A stretch of DNA of 64,000 nt from assembly GCF_016925495.1 (NCBI RefSeq), contig NZ_CP070491.1, positions 2,232,001-2,296,000 on the forward strand. Direction: 5' to 3'. The stretch is from Methylococcus sp. EFPC2. Its GTDB lineage: Bacteria; Pseudomonadota; Gammaproteobacteria; Methylococcales; Methylococcaceae. Both the position numbers and the translations under genes were made by a program. The notes beneath the pieces are model-generated. The model was given only the letters and a program-made list of their open reading frames with translations, ran no database searches and was not told the DNA's origin. This document shows positions 6,146-15,335 of this stretch, one piece after another (position 1 is the first letter of the stretch; the number at the start of each line of letters is the position of its first letter).

Positions 6146-8260
6146 ATGAAGACCACGCATCACGGCGGCTGCCCTCACGATTGTCCCGACACCTGTTCTA
6201 TGATTTATCAAGTGGAAGACGGCAAATTAACCGGCGTCAAAGGCAATCCCGACCATCCTATGACACGCGGTGGGCTTTGCGTCAAATTGAAGGATTATGA
6301 AAAACGCCATTACCACCCAGACCGCCTCTTATACCCGATGCGTCGCAGCGGCCCGAAAGGCAGCAAACAGTTTACACGCATCAGTTGGGATGAGGCCTTG
6401 GATGAAATCGTCAGCCGCTGGCAAGCCATTATTGCTGAATACGGCCCACAAGCGATTGTGCCGTATAGTTATTTGGGCAACCAAGGTTTGGTGCATGGCC
6501 TGAATGGAGGCGATGCATTTTTCAACCGTTTAGGCGCAACCGTCACCGAACGCACCTTTTGCGGCGAAGGATCCAGCACTGCGTGGTTGTTGACAGTGGG
6601 GCCGACTGCCGGTGTTGACCCCGAAAGTTTCATCCATGCTAACTACATCATCATCTGGGCCTGTAATTCGGTCAGCACCAACTTACATCACTGGCATATC
6701 GTTAAAGAAGCCCAGAAGAAAGGCGCGAAACTAGTGGTAATTGACGCATATGCCTCCAAAACCGCAAAGGAGGCCGATTGGCATATCGCCCCCAAACCCG
6801 GCACCGACGGCGCATTGGCCATGGCGATGATCCATACCATTATCGAAGAAGGCTTGGTCGATCAGGATTATGTCGATAATTACACCATCGGTTTTGACGA
6901 GTTGAAAGAGCGCGCAAAAACCCGCGACGCTAAATGGGCAGAAGCTATCACCGGTATCCCCGCCGATACTATCCGCACTTTAGCGCGTGAATATGCCACG
7001 ACACAGCCAGCCGCAATCCGCCTAGGCGTGGCATTAGAACGCCATAAGGGCGGAGGGCAAGCCATTCGCGCCGTCAGTTGCCTGCCCGCGTTGACGGGCG
7101 CGTGGCAATATGTCGGCGGCGGCGCGTTGCAGTTTCCGGTTTGGGAGCATCCATATAAATTTGACGTGATCTGCCGACCTGATTTGATTCCCGAAGGCAC
7201 GCGCGTCATCAATGCCTTACAACTAGGCCGCGTCCTTACCAATGAGCCGCCCGCCGGCTCGCCGATCAAGTCGCTAATGTGCTGGAACGCCAACCCCGTC
7301 ACGCAAGCCCCGGAAACCGATAAAATTGTCCAAGGCTTGCTTAACGAAGACTTGTTCATGATATCGGCGGAACATTTCATTTCCGACACCGCCATGTATG
7401 CCGACATCCTGCTTCCCGCCGCGATGGGCGCGGAACAAGAAGACATAATTTTATCGTGGGGACATTTGTATCTGACTTACAACGCCAAATGCGTGGATGC
7501 CCCTGGTGAAGCGATTCCCAATAACGAAATCTTTCGCCGTTTGGCGGCGCGACTGGGTTTTCAGGAGGAAAATTTCCAATGGTCGGATAGCGAATGTCTC
7601 GAGCAGTATGTCGATTGGAGCGCTCCGGCATGTGTGGGTATTGATCTGGCATATCTGCGCGAACACGGTTTTGCGCGGCTGAAAGTCGGCACAAAGGACG
7701 ACCGCGCGCCGCATAAACAAGGCAATTTCCCGACCCCCTCTGGCAAATGCCAATTAAAATCCGAAGGCGCGATTAATTTCGTGCCTGGGCCATTCCGGCA
7801 GATGTATGGCGACTTCCAACCTGGTGAGCTACTTGATCCATTGCCGGATTATGTGCCATCCAGGGAATCTATCGCGACCAACCCTGAACTGGCGCAAAAA
7901 TACCCGTTAAGCATCATCTCGCCCAAAAGCCACGGCTTCCTGAATTCCTGTTACGCGAACATAGAACAGAAAATCAAAGGCCAAGGCGAACAGTTTGTGT
8001 TGATAAATTCGGTTGATGCCGAGGAACGCGGCATTAAAGACGGTGACAAAGTGCGGGTATTCAATGATCGGGGGGCATTTGAAGGCGATGCCCGTATCAC
8101 CGCCGACGTGAATGCGGGCTTAGTTGTCGCCACACTAGGCTATTGGCGGCAATTGAATACTGGTACGGTCAACAGTATCAGTTCGTCAGAGTTCGCCGGC
8201 ATGGGCAACGCGCCGTCGTTTTCTGACAATCTGGTACAAGTGGTGGCCGCGCATGCCTGA
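6146..8260 (+). CDS. molybdopterin-dependent oxidoreductase (cytosolic, [4Fe-4S])
   Basis: A 704-residue protein of the molybdopterin oxidoreductase (DMSO reductase) superfamily. The N-terminus carries the iron-sulfur ligands C9, C13, C17 (CPHDCPDTC) and C45 (GGLCVK). The three cofactor-binding regions follow, and the C-terminal molydop_binding domain spans about residues 580-700 (SPKSHGFLNS, VLINSVDAEERGIKDGD). There is no Tat signal, so it is cytoplasmic; the physiological substrate is unknown. No membrane or electron-transfer partner gene is adjacent, so it is probably a single-subunit enzyme of the YoaE/YyaE-like group. Base composition is noticeably lower in GC than the core genes downstream, which suggests lateral acquisition. 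The ATG at 6146 starts directly before the Cys cluster, as in relatives. Confidence 0.88.
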   Translation: MKTTHHGGCPHDCPDTCSMIYQVEDGKLTGVKGNPDHPMTRGGLCVKLKDYEKRHYHPDRLLYPMRRSGPKGSKQFTRISWDEALDEIVSRWQAIIAEYGPQAIVPYSYLGNQGLVHGLNGGDAFFNRLGATVTERTFCGEGSSTAWLLTVGPTAGVDPESFIHANYIIIWACNSVSTNLHHWHIVKEAQKKGAKLVVIDAYASKTAKEADWHIAPKPGTDGALAMAMIHTIIEEGLVDQDYVDNYTIGFDELKERAKTRDAKWAEAITGIPADTIRTLAREYATTQPAAIRLGVALERHKGGGQAIRAVSCLPALTGAWQYVGGGALQFPVWEHPYKFDVICRPDLIPEGTRVINALQLGRVLTNEPPAGSPIKSLMCWNANPVTQAPETDKIVQGLLNEDLFMISAEHFISDTAMYADILLPAAMGAEQEDIILSWGHLYLTYNAKCVDAPGEAIPNNEIFRRLAARLGFQEENFQWSDSECLEQYVDWSAPACVGIDLAYLREHGFARLKVGTKDDRAPHKQGNFPTPSGKCQLKSEGAINFVPGPFRQMYGDFQPGELLDPLPDYVPSRESIATNPELAQKYPLSIISPKSHGFLNSCYANIEQKIKGQGEQFVLINSVDAEERGIKDGDKVRVFNDRGAFEGDARITADVNAGLVVATLGYWRQLNTGTVNSISSSEFAGMGNAPSFSDNLVQVVAAHA

Positions 8261-8296
8261 AATTCTGAAACAACCAGGGGCAAGGCAAAGTTGAAT

Positions 8297-8382
8297 GCCT
8301 AACATCGCGATCAACCGGAACCCGGCCTATGGTTTCGGTCAGGCTCACCGCTGATCGGGTCCGGTTCTCCTCGAGGTTAAAG
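8297..8382 (+). repeat. attC-like imperfect palindrome after the molybdoenzyme gene
   Basis: It starts with GCCTAAC (8297-8303) and has arms AACCGGAACCCG and CGGGTCCGGTT that pair with a single extrahelical A. It ends near GTTAAAG (8376-8382), one base off GTTRRRY. The geometry resembles attC, but the outer cores do not complement each other well, so the link of the molybdoenzyme to the cassette array is only suggestive. Confidence 0.35.
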
Positions 8383-8754
8383 GTTACTGAGTTCCATGAG
8401 CTTCATTCAGGCAATTCGTTTCCAATATGACACCGCTGACGAAGTAGGGTAGGCAGCACTTTTCTGCCCGCCGGCTTTGATTCAAACAGTGGACAGACGA
8501 TGAAGCTGTTTGCCCACCCGGCTGAACAGCGTTGGGCGGCTATGTCCGGCGCGTGTCGGAGTGGCCCCATTCGACGTTTCATAGATATGTCGAATGGGGT
8601 ATCTATCCGCTAGATTGGGCCTATGTACAGGAGTTTGATAAGACTGTGGAAGAGCGTGTATGACTCCCATGCGGCGCAATACGGCTGACGCCTCGCGCGC
8701 TACATAAGAGAAAAGGGGTCACCCCTTAACCAGCCGATGTTCCGGACAAAAAAA
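8383..8754. other. non-coding stretch with interlocking inverted repeats
   Basis: No convincing gene is seen here. At 8565-8599 there is a perfect 11-bp inverted repeat (CCCCATTCGAC / GTCGAATGGGG), and a second pair, ATAGATA / TATCTAT, interlocks with it, giving a pseudoknot-like layout. The rest looks like decayed intergenic DNA at the end of the accessory region. Confidence 0.5.
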
Positions 8755-8787
8755 GACCGGGCCGGGATTGTTCATCCCGGCCCGGTC
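8755..8787 (-). terminator. intrinsic terminator of the metallo-beta-lactamase-fold gene
   Basis: A perfect 14-bp GC-rich stem (GACCGGGCCGGGAT and its complement) with a short loop. On the minus strand it is followed by a run of seven T residues, 48 bp past the stop codon at 8835. Confidence 0.9.
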
Positions 8788-8834
8788 GGCATAACGCGCC
8801 AGTCCCTGGCGCTCCTTCCCCTTCCCTATGAAAA

Positions 8835-10295
8835 CTAGTTAGCGGCCTGCTGTTCGCCCAAACCGATGTAAGCGCGCAGATCAGCCAGCGTGACCACGCG
8901 CGGGCCGTGCAGGGCGGCAATCTTGTCCACGCTCAGATTCAGCTTCTTGATGTTGTCGTAAAGATTCACGGAATACGGATTGGCCGGGGCCGGAGGCGGC
9001 ACATTGGCGGCGGTGGGCGTGTAAGCGTCGGCTTCCACCAGGATTTTCTCGTTCGGCAGATAGACCAGAACGAACGCATCGTTATGGCCGTTGCCGGCGA
9101 TGGAATGTATCTCGATGGGGCGCTTGCCGTCCGTCAGCACATGCTTGCCGGTAAAGCCTTCGAAGCGCGCGGCCTTTTTCGACTTCTCCAGACGATCCGG
9201 ATTCAAGCTGTGCGAGTGGGCCCACACTTTCTCGTAATAGGCCTGGTTCGGCTGGTGCGTCACGATGGTTGCACCTTCGTCGACGAAGGTGCGCAAACCG
9301 CCCGCGTGATCGAAGTGCGCATGGCTGTTGATCACAAAGTTGATCGGCTTGTTGGGAATGAGTTCCTTGGCCTTGGCGATGACGGCCTGCGAGCGTTCTT
9401 CGTTCAGTGGGGCTTCGATGATCGCGATGTGGTCGGCCTGTTCGATCGCCAAGCTATGATGCGTGCCGCCGGTCAGGTAATAAACGCCTTCCGCCAGTTT
9501 TTCGGAATTCACCACAACGGCGGGAGCCTTGGCGAGATCCTGCGGAACCTTGATGTCGACGCCTGGGTTCTTCCGCGCCGACGCCACATTGATGTCCAAC
9601 ACCGGGTATCCGCCCTGGTTGCGAACGATATGCGAGGGGAACTGGATGCCACCGAAATCCTTGTAATCGCTGAACTTGGTTTCCACCAGCGTGTCGCCGA
9701 GCACCGGATTGTCGATCCAGGTTCGCACCTTGATCACCTGGTTGTACGGGTTGATGGTGCCGACATAGCGGTACTTGCCGCCCACGTTGAAGGACACCTC
9801 CGTGTTACCCTCCACGGTCGTAGACGTCGCGTTGTTGGCCAACGCCGCTTTCAGGAAACCTTGCGGGGTGGCCCAGATTTCAGCCGCGCGTTCTTCGACG
9901 GCCGCCGGTTGGGCATTCGCCGCATTACCGGTGGTGGATTCGTTCCACGCCGTGCTGCCGCTGATGAACTGGTCACCGCGCTGCTCTACCGGTGCGGGAC
10001 GCAGGCGGTCGGGTTCGACGATCTGGCTGCGCACGTACTGCACCCGCGCGCTGGACGTGTCGTAGTTGATGTCGCTGATATAGCTCTTGACGTCGAACGC
10101 CGGCCATGCGGAATTCGGATTGGGCGCCTGACCGAACTGGAACCAGCGTCCGGTGCCCGAGAACTCGACGGATTTGATGTCGGAGACGCCCGCCGCCGCG
10201 GCCGCTTCCTGCAGACTCTGCGCGTGCAGCGAACCAGTGCCCAACGCAGACGCAACCGCCAGGCCGATGACCAAAGTATGTCTAGATTTACGCAT
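8835..10295 (-). CDS. secreted metallo-beta-lactamase-fold hydrolase
   Basis: A 486-residue protein whose C-terminal half (about residues 270-480) is a metallo-beta-lactamase fold with the zinc motif SHAHFDH (His325, His327, Asp329, His330) and a later GNGHNDAF histidine. Residues 1-25 are a signal peptide ending LHAQ, so it is periplasmic or secreted. The N-terminal region (about 30-260) resembles the outer-membrane-lipoprotein-like part of SoxH/MBL hydrolases and has no recognised motif. The ATG at 10295 is chosen because AAGGAGG lies 6 bases upstream and the signal peptide begins there; an upstream extension of the frame lacks support. It is monocistronic with its own terminator. The substrate cannot be inferred. 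Confidence 0.85.
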   Translation of the reverse strand: MRKSRHTLVIGLAVASALGTGSLHAQSLQEAAAAAGVSDIKSVEFSGTGRWFQFGQAPNPNSAWPAFDVKSYISDINYDTSSARVQYVRSQIVEPDRLRPAPVEQRGDQFISGSTAWNESTTGNAANAQPAAVEERAAEIWATPQGFLKAALANNATSTTVEGNTEVSFNVGGKYRYVGTINPYNQVIKVRTWIDNPVLGDTLVETKFSDYKDFGGIQFPSHIVRNQGGYPVLDINVASARKNPGVDIKVPQDLAKAPAVVVNSEKLAEGVYYLTGGTHHSLAIEQADHIAIIEAPLNEERSQAVIAKAKELIPNKPINFVINSHAHFDHAGGLRTFVDEGATIVTHQPNQAYYEKVWAHSHSLNPDRLEKSKKAARFEGFTGKHVLTDGKRPIEIHSIAGNGHNDAFVLVYLPNEKILVEADAYTPTAANVPPPAPANPYSVNLYDNIKKLNLSVDKIAALHGPRVVTLADLRAYIGLGEQQAAN

Positions 10296-10583
10296 GTAGC
10301 CTCCTTGGGCTTTCCAGGTAGTGAGGAATACGGAATACCGAACACCTGGAGAGCAAGAGGCATACCAGTCAAGCCTTGACGAGGCGGTACTCGCCAATCG
10401 GCGGTTTTTACTGGCTGTAAGGGATCGGCCGATACTTCGGCCCGGCCATACAGACCCTTTCGAGTGTTGCATGGCCAACAGCGCTGTTTCGCGACTGCAT
10501 GCCACGAAGCAAGCCGTCTGTCCAGAGAGGAAGGGCTGAAAACGATAGCCCATGACCCTGAGGCGCCGGGCCCTGGCGCAATA

Positions 10584-11435
10584 TTACCGCTTCACCAGCG
10601 CGCCCGGATGACGTATGACCATGAAATACGCACCGCCCCGCCTCGATACCCAGCCCCGCAATTCGAGGCTCAGGCCGACATAGCTCTGCAGAGGCGGAAA
10701 CGAGCGGACGTTCTGCTTCGGAATATGCGCCTCGAAGCCGGACTCGAAATGAAGTATGTAAAGACTTTTTCGCTCGTCCACCCCGAGAGCCTTGCCAACC
10801 AAGCGCTGCCACCCGTCCAAGCCGCCGAAATCCAGGCCCGCCATGGTTTTGGCCCGGTATTCGGGCAGCGCCCACAAACCTTTCTTGTCGCGCTCGGCGC
10901 GCGCTTCGGCGGACAGCATGTCGTCCACATATTTCAGATTCGGTGGGTAGATATCGGTGGTGGCGTAGCCTTGCTCCACCAGGAGCCGGTTGACATGCTC
11001 GCCGTCCGCGGTGAACACATGGGCCAGCTTGCGGCCATAGTGGTCCTGAAATTCGGTATCCTGCTCCAGCCGCACCCGGCGGCCCTCCAGTTCGCGCTTG
11101 AGCCAGGCCTTCGCGGCCTCTCCGCCCGCTTCTTCCTGCTTGCGACCGCCAGCGACCTCGGGCGTATTGATCCCCAGCAGACGAACCTTGTCGCCGTTTT
11201 CCAGCAGGACCGTGTCGCCGTCGTAAACTTTTTGCACGCGGACATAAGTGCCCGCGGCAGTCCGGGCTGGAGGCTCGATCTGCAGCCTTTCCGAGCCGGG
11301 CACCGGGCGGTCGGAGAAGTGGGTGCGCCCCTGATCGTCTCGCCAGCGGTAAACCTCCCCGCAGGCCGACGTGACCAGCGACATCAGGATCATCAAGGCG
11401 GCCGCGCGGGCGCCGCCACGTAAAATCAAGGGCAT
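10584..11435 (-). CDS. secreted thermonuclease-like protein with DUF4124 region
   Basis: A 283-residue exported protein. The signal sequence ends in LVTSACG, compatible with a lipobox. It is followed by a DUF4124-like segment (VYRWRDDQGRTHFSDRPV, about 28-45) that is common on envelope proteins. Residues about 65-195 are a staphylococcal-nuclease (SNase) fold: VYDGDTVLLENGDKVRLLGI with the calcium-site aspartates, NTPE, and the catalytic arginine region HYGRKLAHVF. It would cleave nucleic acid phosphodiesters outside the cytoplasm. The C-terminal 80 residues are unassigned. The gene is followed downstream by the divergently organised promoter region of the metallo-beta-lactamase-fold gene, and I see no operon partner. 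Confidence 0.85.
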   Translation of the reverse strand: MPLILRGGARAAALMILMSLVTSACGEVYRWRDDQGRTHFSDRPVPGSERLQIEPPARTAAGTYVRVQKVYDGDTVLLENGDKVRLLGINTPEVAGGRKQEEAGGEAAKAWLKRELEGRRVRLEQDTEFQDHYGRKLAHVFTADGEHVNRLLVEQGYATTDIYPPNLKYVDDMLSAEARAERDKKGLWALPEYRAKTMAGLDFGGLDGWQRLVGKALGVDERKSLYILHFESGFEAHIPKQNVRSFPPLQSYVGLSLELRGWVSRRGGAYFMVIRHPGALVKR

Positions 11436-11593
11436 CTCGATTCCTTATCGGCATGAGGCCCAGGCGTGACTCGGGTTGCCGGGCTGGGGCTCGCATGAAA
11501 GAATAAACGGGCAGCAAGGTCGGCCTTGCCTCGTCGGAGCGGACCCTGGGTCCCGCACGTTCAGCCTCTCACTTTCAATCACAAGGTATAAAA

Positions 11594-12055
11594 ATGACCA
11601 GAGCCGTTTGGCTGCGCTCTTTCATGGGCGCACTTCTGGCCGTCAGCCTAATAGGATGCGCTATGGGAAACCCGGAAGAAAACAAGAAACAGGGCGAAGC
11701 CTTTCTCGCCGAAAACGCCCACAAGCCGGGCATCGTCACCACGCCCTCGGGGCTGCAGTATGAGATCCTGCAGGAAGGCACGGGCAACCAGCCGACGGCG
11801 AGCGACAATGTCACCGTCAACTATAAAGGCTCGTTCATCACCGGCGGCGAATTCGACAGCGGCGAGGGTATCAGCTTTCCGCTGAGCGGCGTGATTCCCG
11901 GCTGGACCGAAGGCGTGCAACTCATGAAGGAAGGCGCCAAATACCGCTTCTTCATCCCCTCGCAACTGGCCTACGGCGAGAACGGCGCCGGCCGGGTGAT
12001 TCCTCCCAATTCGGCCCTGATCTTCGAGGTCGAATTGACCAAGGTGAACCGCTGA
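11594..12055 (+). CDS. FKBP-type peptidyl-prolyl isomerase lipoprotein
   Basis: A 153-residue lipoprotein (lipobox SLIGC, Cys22) with one FKBP domain covering about residues 50-152. Typical elements are [31 protein letters not shown], a [20 protein letters not shown] segment and a [22 protein letters not shown] ending. It catalyses proline isomerisation in proteins folding in the envelope. The FKBP dimerisation helix found in Mip/FkpA is mostly missing, so it is a minimal form. The ferredoxin-like gene begins 5 bases after its stop, so the two are probably cotranscribed with the downstream lipid-transport genes. Confidence 0.9.
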   Translation: MTRAVWLRSFMGALLAVSLIGCAMGNPEENKKQGEAFLAENAHKPGIVTTPSGLQYEILQEGTGNQPTASDNVTVNYKGSFITGGEFDSGEGISFPLSGVIPGWTEGVQLMKEGAKYRFFIPSQLAYGENGAGRVIPPNSALIFEVELTKVNR

Positions 12056-12059
12056 AGCC

Positions 12060-12437
12060 ATGGGCGACGGCGACGACGAACTGGCCAAAGCCGCCGAGTC
12101 CCTGGGACTCGGCGGCATCCGCCGGCACATTTTTCTCTGCTGCGATCAAACCAAACCCAAGTGCTGCGACAAGGAAGCCGGCCTGGAAGCCTGGGATTAC
12201 CTCAAGCGCCGCATCAAGGAACTCAAGCTGGAAGGGCATACCGGTCTCTTTCGTAGCAAGGCCAACTGCCTGCAGGTCTGTTTGCGCGGACCGGTGGCCG
12301 TGGTCTATCCGGAAGGCGTGTGGTACCACTCCTGCACGCCGGAAGCCCTGGAGCGCATACTCCAGGAGCATTTAATCGGCGGCAAGCCGGTCGAAGAATT
12401 TTTGATACCCAAGCCCCCGGCAGCCCCGCTGCCATGA
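12060..12437 (+). CDS. thioredoxin-like [2Fe-2S] ferredoxin
   Basis: A 125-residue protein of the thioredoxin-fold [2Fe-2S] ferredoxin family. The ligand pattern is visible as [14 protein letters not shown] (about 23-36), then [24 protein letters not shown] (about 66-89), which supply the two pairs of cysteines. The final extension [14 protein letters not shown] is typical of this group. It probably acts in electron transfer; the partner is unknown. It sits between an FKBP gene and an Mla-type permease and overlaps the permease start by an ATGA junction, so the genes are translationally coupled although no functional link is evident. Confidence 0.88.
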   Translation: MGDGDDELAKAAESLGLGGIRRHIFLCCDQTKPKCCDKEAGLEAWDYLKRRIKELKLEGHTGLFRSKANCLQVCLRGPVAVVYPEGVWYHSCTPEALERILQEHLIGGKPVEEFLIPKPPAAPLP

Positions 12438-13561
12438 CCCCTCCCGCCATCGACATCGGCCGATCCGGCGACCGCCTGGAGGTAAGGCTGTCCGGCGACT
12501 GGGTACAAGGGCAGAAGCCGCCGACCGTCGAACCGCTACTGAAAGTCCTGGACGAACCCGGCCCCACGCGCGAACTGGCTTTCGACAGCCGCGCGCTGGA
12601 CTCATGGGATAGCCGGCTGCTGACCTGGCTGCTCAAGCTCGAAGCCGCCTGCCTGGCCCGCAACATCGCACTGAATGGCGAGGGATTGCCGGAAGGCGTG
12701 CGCGGCCTCTTGGCGCTGGCCCATGCGGTGCCGGAAAGGGCCGGGGCACGCCGAGAAATCAAAAAGGTCGGCGTCGTGGAACTGCTGGGCCGGCAGGCCC
12801 TGGCCCTGCGCGACGACGCGCTGGCCATCACCGCCTTCATCGGCGAGAACATCCTGGCCTGGCTGCGCTTCTTCACCGGCCGGGCACGCTACCGCAAGTC
12901 GGACTTCTGGATTTTCGTCCAGGACTGCGGCGCCCAGGCCCTGCCCATCGTGACCCTGATCTCGCTGCTGGTCGGCATGATACTGGCCTTCGTCGGCGCC
13001 GTTCAGCTGCGCATGTTCGGGGCGCAGGTCTACATCGCCGACCTGGTGGGCTTGGGCATGTCGCGGGAAATGGGCGCCATGATGACCGGCATCATCATGG
13101 CCGGCCGCACCGGTGCGGCCTACGCTGCGCAACTGGGCAGCATGCAGGTCAACAGCGAAATCGACGCCCTCAAGACCCTGGGGCTGGCCCCCATGGATTT
13201 CCTGGTGCTGCCGCGCATGTTGGCGCTCATCTTGATGATGCCGCTGCTATGCCTGTACGCCGATCTCATGGGCATCCTGGGCGGTGCCTTGGTCAGCGTC
13301 GGCATGTTCGACATCACCCCGCTGGAGTATTTCATCCACACCCGCGAGCGGCTGGACCTGGACGATTTCGCCATCGGAGTATTCAAGTGCGCGGTGTTCG
13401 GCGTGCTGGTCGCCAGCGCCGGCTGCATGCGCGGCATGCAATGCGGGCGCAGCGCCTCGGCGGTAGGCGACGCGGCCACCTCGGCCGTCGTGACGGGCAT
13501 CGTCTTCATCGTGGTCTCCGACGCGCTCATCACGCTCATCATCACCGCCTTGAAGATCTGA
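12434..13561 (+). CDS. MlaE-type ABC permease with N-terminal STAS-like domain
   Basis: The 375-residue integral-membrane subunit of a phospholipid or hydrophobic-substrate ABC transporter (MlaE/YrbE family). Residues 1-110 form a STAS-like soluble domain. The permease domain follows with about five to six transmembrane helices and family signatures such as [36 protein letters not shown]-like sequence and the EIDALKTLG loop. Inner-membrane MlaE dimers work with an ATPase and an MCE protein to move lipids between membranes. The start at 12434 overlaps the stop of the ferredoxin gene (ATGA); longer starts would intrude into that gene. It leads the four-gene transporter operon 12434-15932. Confidence 0.9.
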   Translation: MTPPAIDIGRSGDRLEVRLSGDWVQGQKPPTVEPLLKVLDEPGPTRELAFDSRALDSWDSRLLTWLLKLEAACLARNIALNGEGLPEGVRGLLALAHAVPERAGARREIKKVGVVELLGRQALALRDDALAITAFIGENILAWLRFFTGRARYRKSDFWIFVQDCGAQALPIVTLISLLVGMILAFVGAVQLRMFGAQVYIADLVGLGMSREMGAMMTGIIMAGRTGAAYAAQLGSMQVNSEIDALKTLGLAPMDFLVLPRMLALILMMPLLCLYADLMGILGGALVSVGMFDITPLEYFIHTRERLDLDDFAIGVFKCAVFGVLVASAGCMRGMQCGRSASAVGDAATSAVVTGIVFIVVSDALITLIITALKI

Positions 13562-13565
13562 GGCC

Positions 13566-14342
13566 ATGAGCAGGGATATCCACATCGCCGTGACCGGCCT
13601 GACCATGGCCTACGGCGATTTCATCATCCAGCGCGACCTGAGCTTCCAGGTCAAGCGCGGCGACATCTTCATCATCATGGGCGGCAGCGGCTGCGGCAAG
13701 AGCACCCTGCTGCGCCATCTGATCGGCCTGCAGCAGCCTGCGGCCGGCGACATTTATTACGAGAACGAAAACTTCTGGCGCGCCGACGAAAAATCGCGGC
13801 AGGCGCGCATGCGCCGCATGGGTGTCCTGTACCAGAGCGGCGCCTTGTGGAGCTCGATGACCCTGGCCGAAAACGTCGCCCTGCCGCTGGCCGAGTACAG
13901 CGGGCTCAGCCGCCAGGAAATCGATGAGGTCGTCTCCCTCAAGTTGGCTCTGGTCGGCCTGGCCGGCTTCGAGAATTACTACCCCTCGGAGATCAGCGGC
14001 GGCATGCAGAAGCGCGCCGGCCTCGCGCGCGCCATGGCCCTGGACCCGGACATCCTGTTTTTCGACGAACCCTCGGCCGGGCTGGACCCGATCAGCTCGC
14101 GCCTGCTCGACGACCTCATCCTGCATCTGCGCGACAGCCTGGGCAGCACGGTGGTCGTGGTGACGCACGAATTGGCCAGCATCTTCGCCATCGGCAATAA
14201 TTCGGTCTTTCTCGACGCCGACAGCAAAACCATGATCGCCTCCGGACACCCCCAGCACCTGCTCGCCGAGTGCGAACACCCGACCGTGCGCCGGTTCCTG
14301 ATGCGGGGCGAAGAGGCTAACGGCTCCCCCAACCTGACATGA
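13566..14342 (+). CDS. ABC transporter ATP-binding protein (MlaF-type)
   Basis: The 258-residue ATPase of the Mla-type transporter. Walker A is GGSGCGKST (about residues 38-46), the Q-loop is in VLYQSGALWSSMTLAENV, the signature is ISGGMQKRAGLARA and Walker B is DILFFDEPSAGLDPIS, followed by the switch histidine in VVVTHELASI. It starts 4 bases after the permease stop and overlaps the MCE gene by an ATGA junction, so subunits are made in fixed proportion. It powers retrograde or anterograde lipid movement through the permease; the direction cannot be told from sequence. Confidence 0.93.
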   Translation: MSRDIHIAVTGLTMAYGDFIIQRDLSFQVKRGDIFIIMGGSGCGKSTLLRHLIGLQQPAAGDIYYENENFWRADEKSRQARMRRMGVLYQSGALWSSMTLAENVALPLAEYSGLSRQEIDEVVSLKLALVGLAGFENYYPSEISGGMQKRAGLARAMALDPDILFFDEPSAGLDPISSRLLDDLILHLRDSLGSTVVVVTHELASIFAIGNNSVFLDADSKTMIASGHPQHLLAECEHPTVRRFLMRGEEANGSPNLT

Positions 14343-15331
14343 ACAAGCAAGTCAATCCTGTCCTGATCGGCGGCTTCGTCCTCGGCGCCGTCGCCCTGGC
14401 CATCGCCGGCATCATGGTGTTCGCCAGCGGCGTCTTCACGCCGGTGTTGAAGAACATCATCTATTTCGACGGCTCCATCAACGGCCTCAATATCGGCGCG
14501 CCCGTCAAGCTCAAGGGCGTGACCGTCGGCAAGGTCGACGACATCCTGGTGGTGTTCGACGCGGAGGGCGGCCGCATCATGACGCCGGTCATCATCGAAT
14601 TCGAACCGCAAAAATTTTACAACCTGGAAGGCCGTGAGGTCGCCACCGGGCACCCGACCGACACCAAGAGGCTGATCGAGCGCGGGTTGCGCGCCCAATT
14701 GCAGCTCCAGAGTCTGGTCACGGGCCAGTTGTTCGTGGAGGTCAACTTCCGTCCCGAGACTCCGATCCGGCTGATCGCCGGCGAAAACGCCGTTTATCCG
14801 GAAATCCCCAGCATTCCTTCGCCCAAGGAACAGATCGAGAACACCATCGACGAGGTGGTCGCCACGGTACGCAAGATTCCGCTGGAAGAAACCATGCATG
14901 CCATCCTCGAAAGCATCATGACCGTGGAAAGGCTGCTCAAGTCGCCGGAAATCACCTCCAGCCTGGCCACCATGGACCACACCTTGAAAGACCTGCAGCA
15001 TCTGGTCCACCATCTGGACGAGAAAATCGACCCGCTGAGCAAAGACTTGCAGGGCACCCTGGGCGCGAGCCGCCAGTTGATCCAGAACGTCAACGGGCGG
15101 GTCGACCCGCTGTCGACCGAGGTGCAGAGCGCGCTCAAGGCCACCGCCTCGGCCATGCAGCAGGCCCGCACGACACTGGCGACGGTCGATCAGGCGACCA
15201 CGCCCAACGCCAGCCTGGACTATGCCTTGCGCGATCTGAGCACGGCGGCGAACTCCTTGCGCGTGCTGGCCGACTTCCTGCAACGCCACCCGGACGCCCT
15301 GCTTTACGGCAAAACGCCGGAGGGGAACTGA
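14339..15331 (+). CDS. MCE-domain lipid-binding protein (MlaD/PqiB-like)
   Basis: A 330-residue periplasmic protein anchored by one N-terminal helix (about residues 8-30). The MCE domain spans about 38-130 (DGSINGLNIGAPVKLKGVTVG and a GQLFVEVNF strand). It is followed by a long, mostly helical Leu- and Thr-rich tail (about 160-310) that resembles the coiled segment of MCE proteins such as PqiB or LetB. MCE proteins form hexameric rings that carry lipids across the periplasm. It is cotranscribed between the ATPase and a lipoprotein gene. The single MCE domain makes it MlaD-like, while the long tail is longer than in E. coli MlaD. Confidence 0.88.
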   Translation: MNKQVNPVLIGGFVLGAVALAIAGIMVFASGVFTPVLKNIIYFDGSINGLNIGAPVKLKGVTVGKVDDILVVFDAEGGRIMTPVIIEFEPQKFYNLEGREVATGHPTDTKRLIERGLRAQLQLQSLVTGQLFVEVNFRPETPIRLIAGENAVYPEIPSIPSPKEQIENTIDEVVATVRKIPLEETMHAILESIMTVERLLKSPEITSSLATMDHTLKDLQHLVHHLDEKIDPLSKDLQGTLGASRQLIQNVNGRVDPLSTEVQSALKATASAMQQARTTLATVDQATTPNASLDYALRDLSTAANSLRVLADFLQRHPDALLYGKTPEGN

Positions 15332-15335
15332 AACC

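Noticed and set aside
8907-10379. Long 490-residue open frame on the plus strand
   Set aside because: It is antisense to the metallo-beta-lactamase-fold gene; its composition reflects high-GC third positions and shows no domain.
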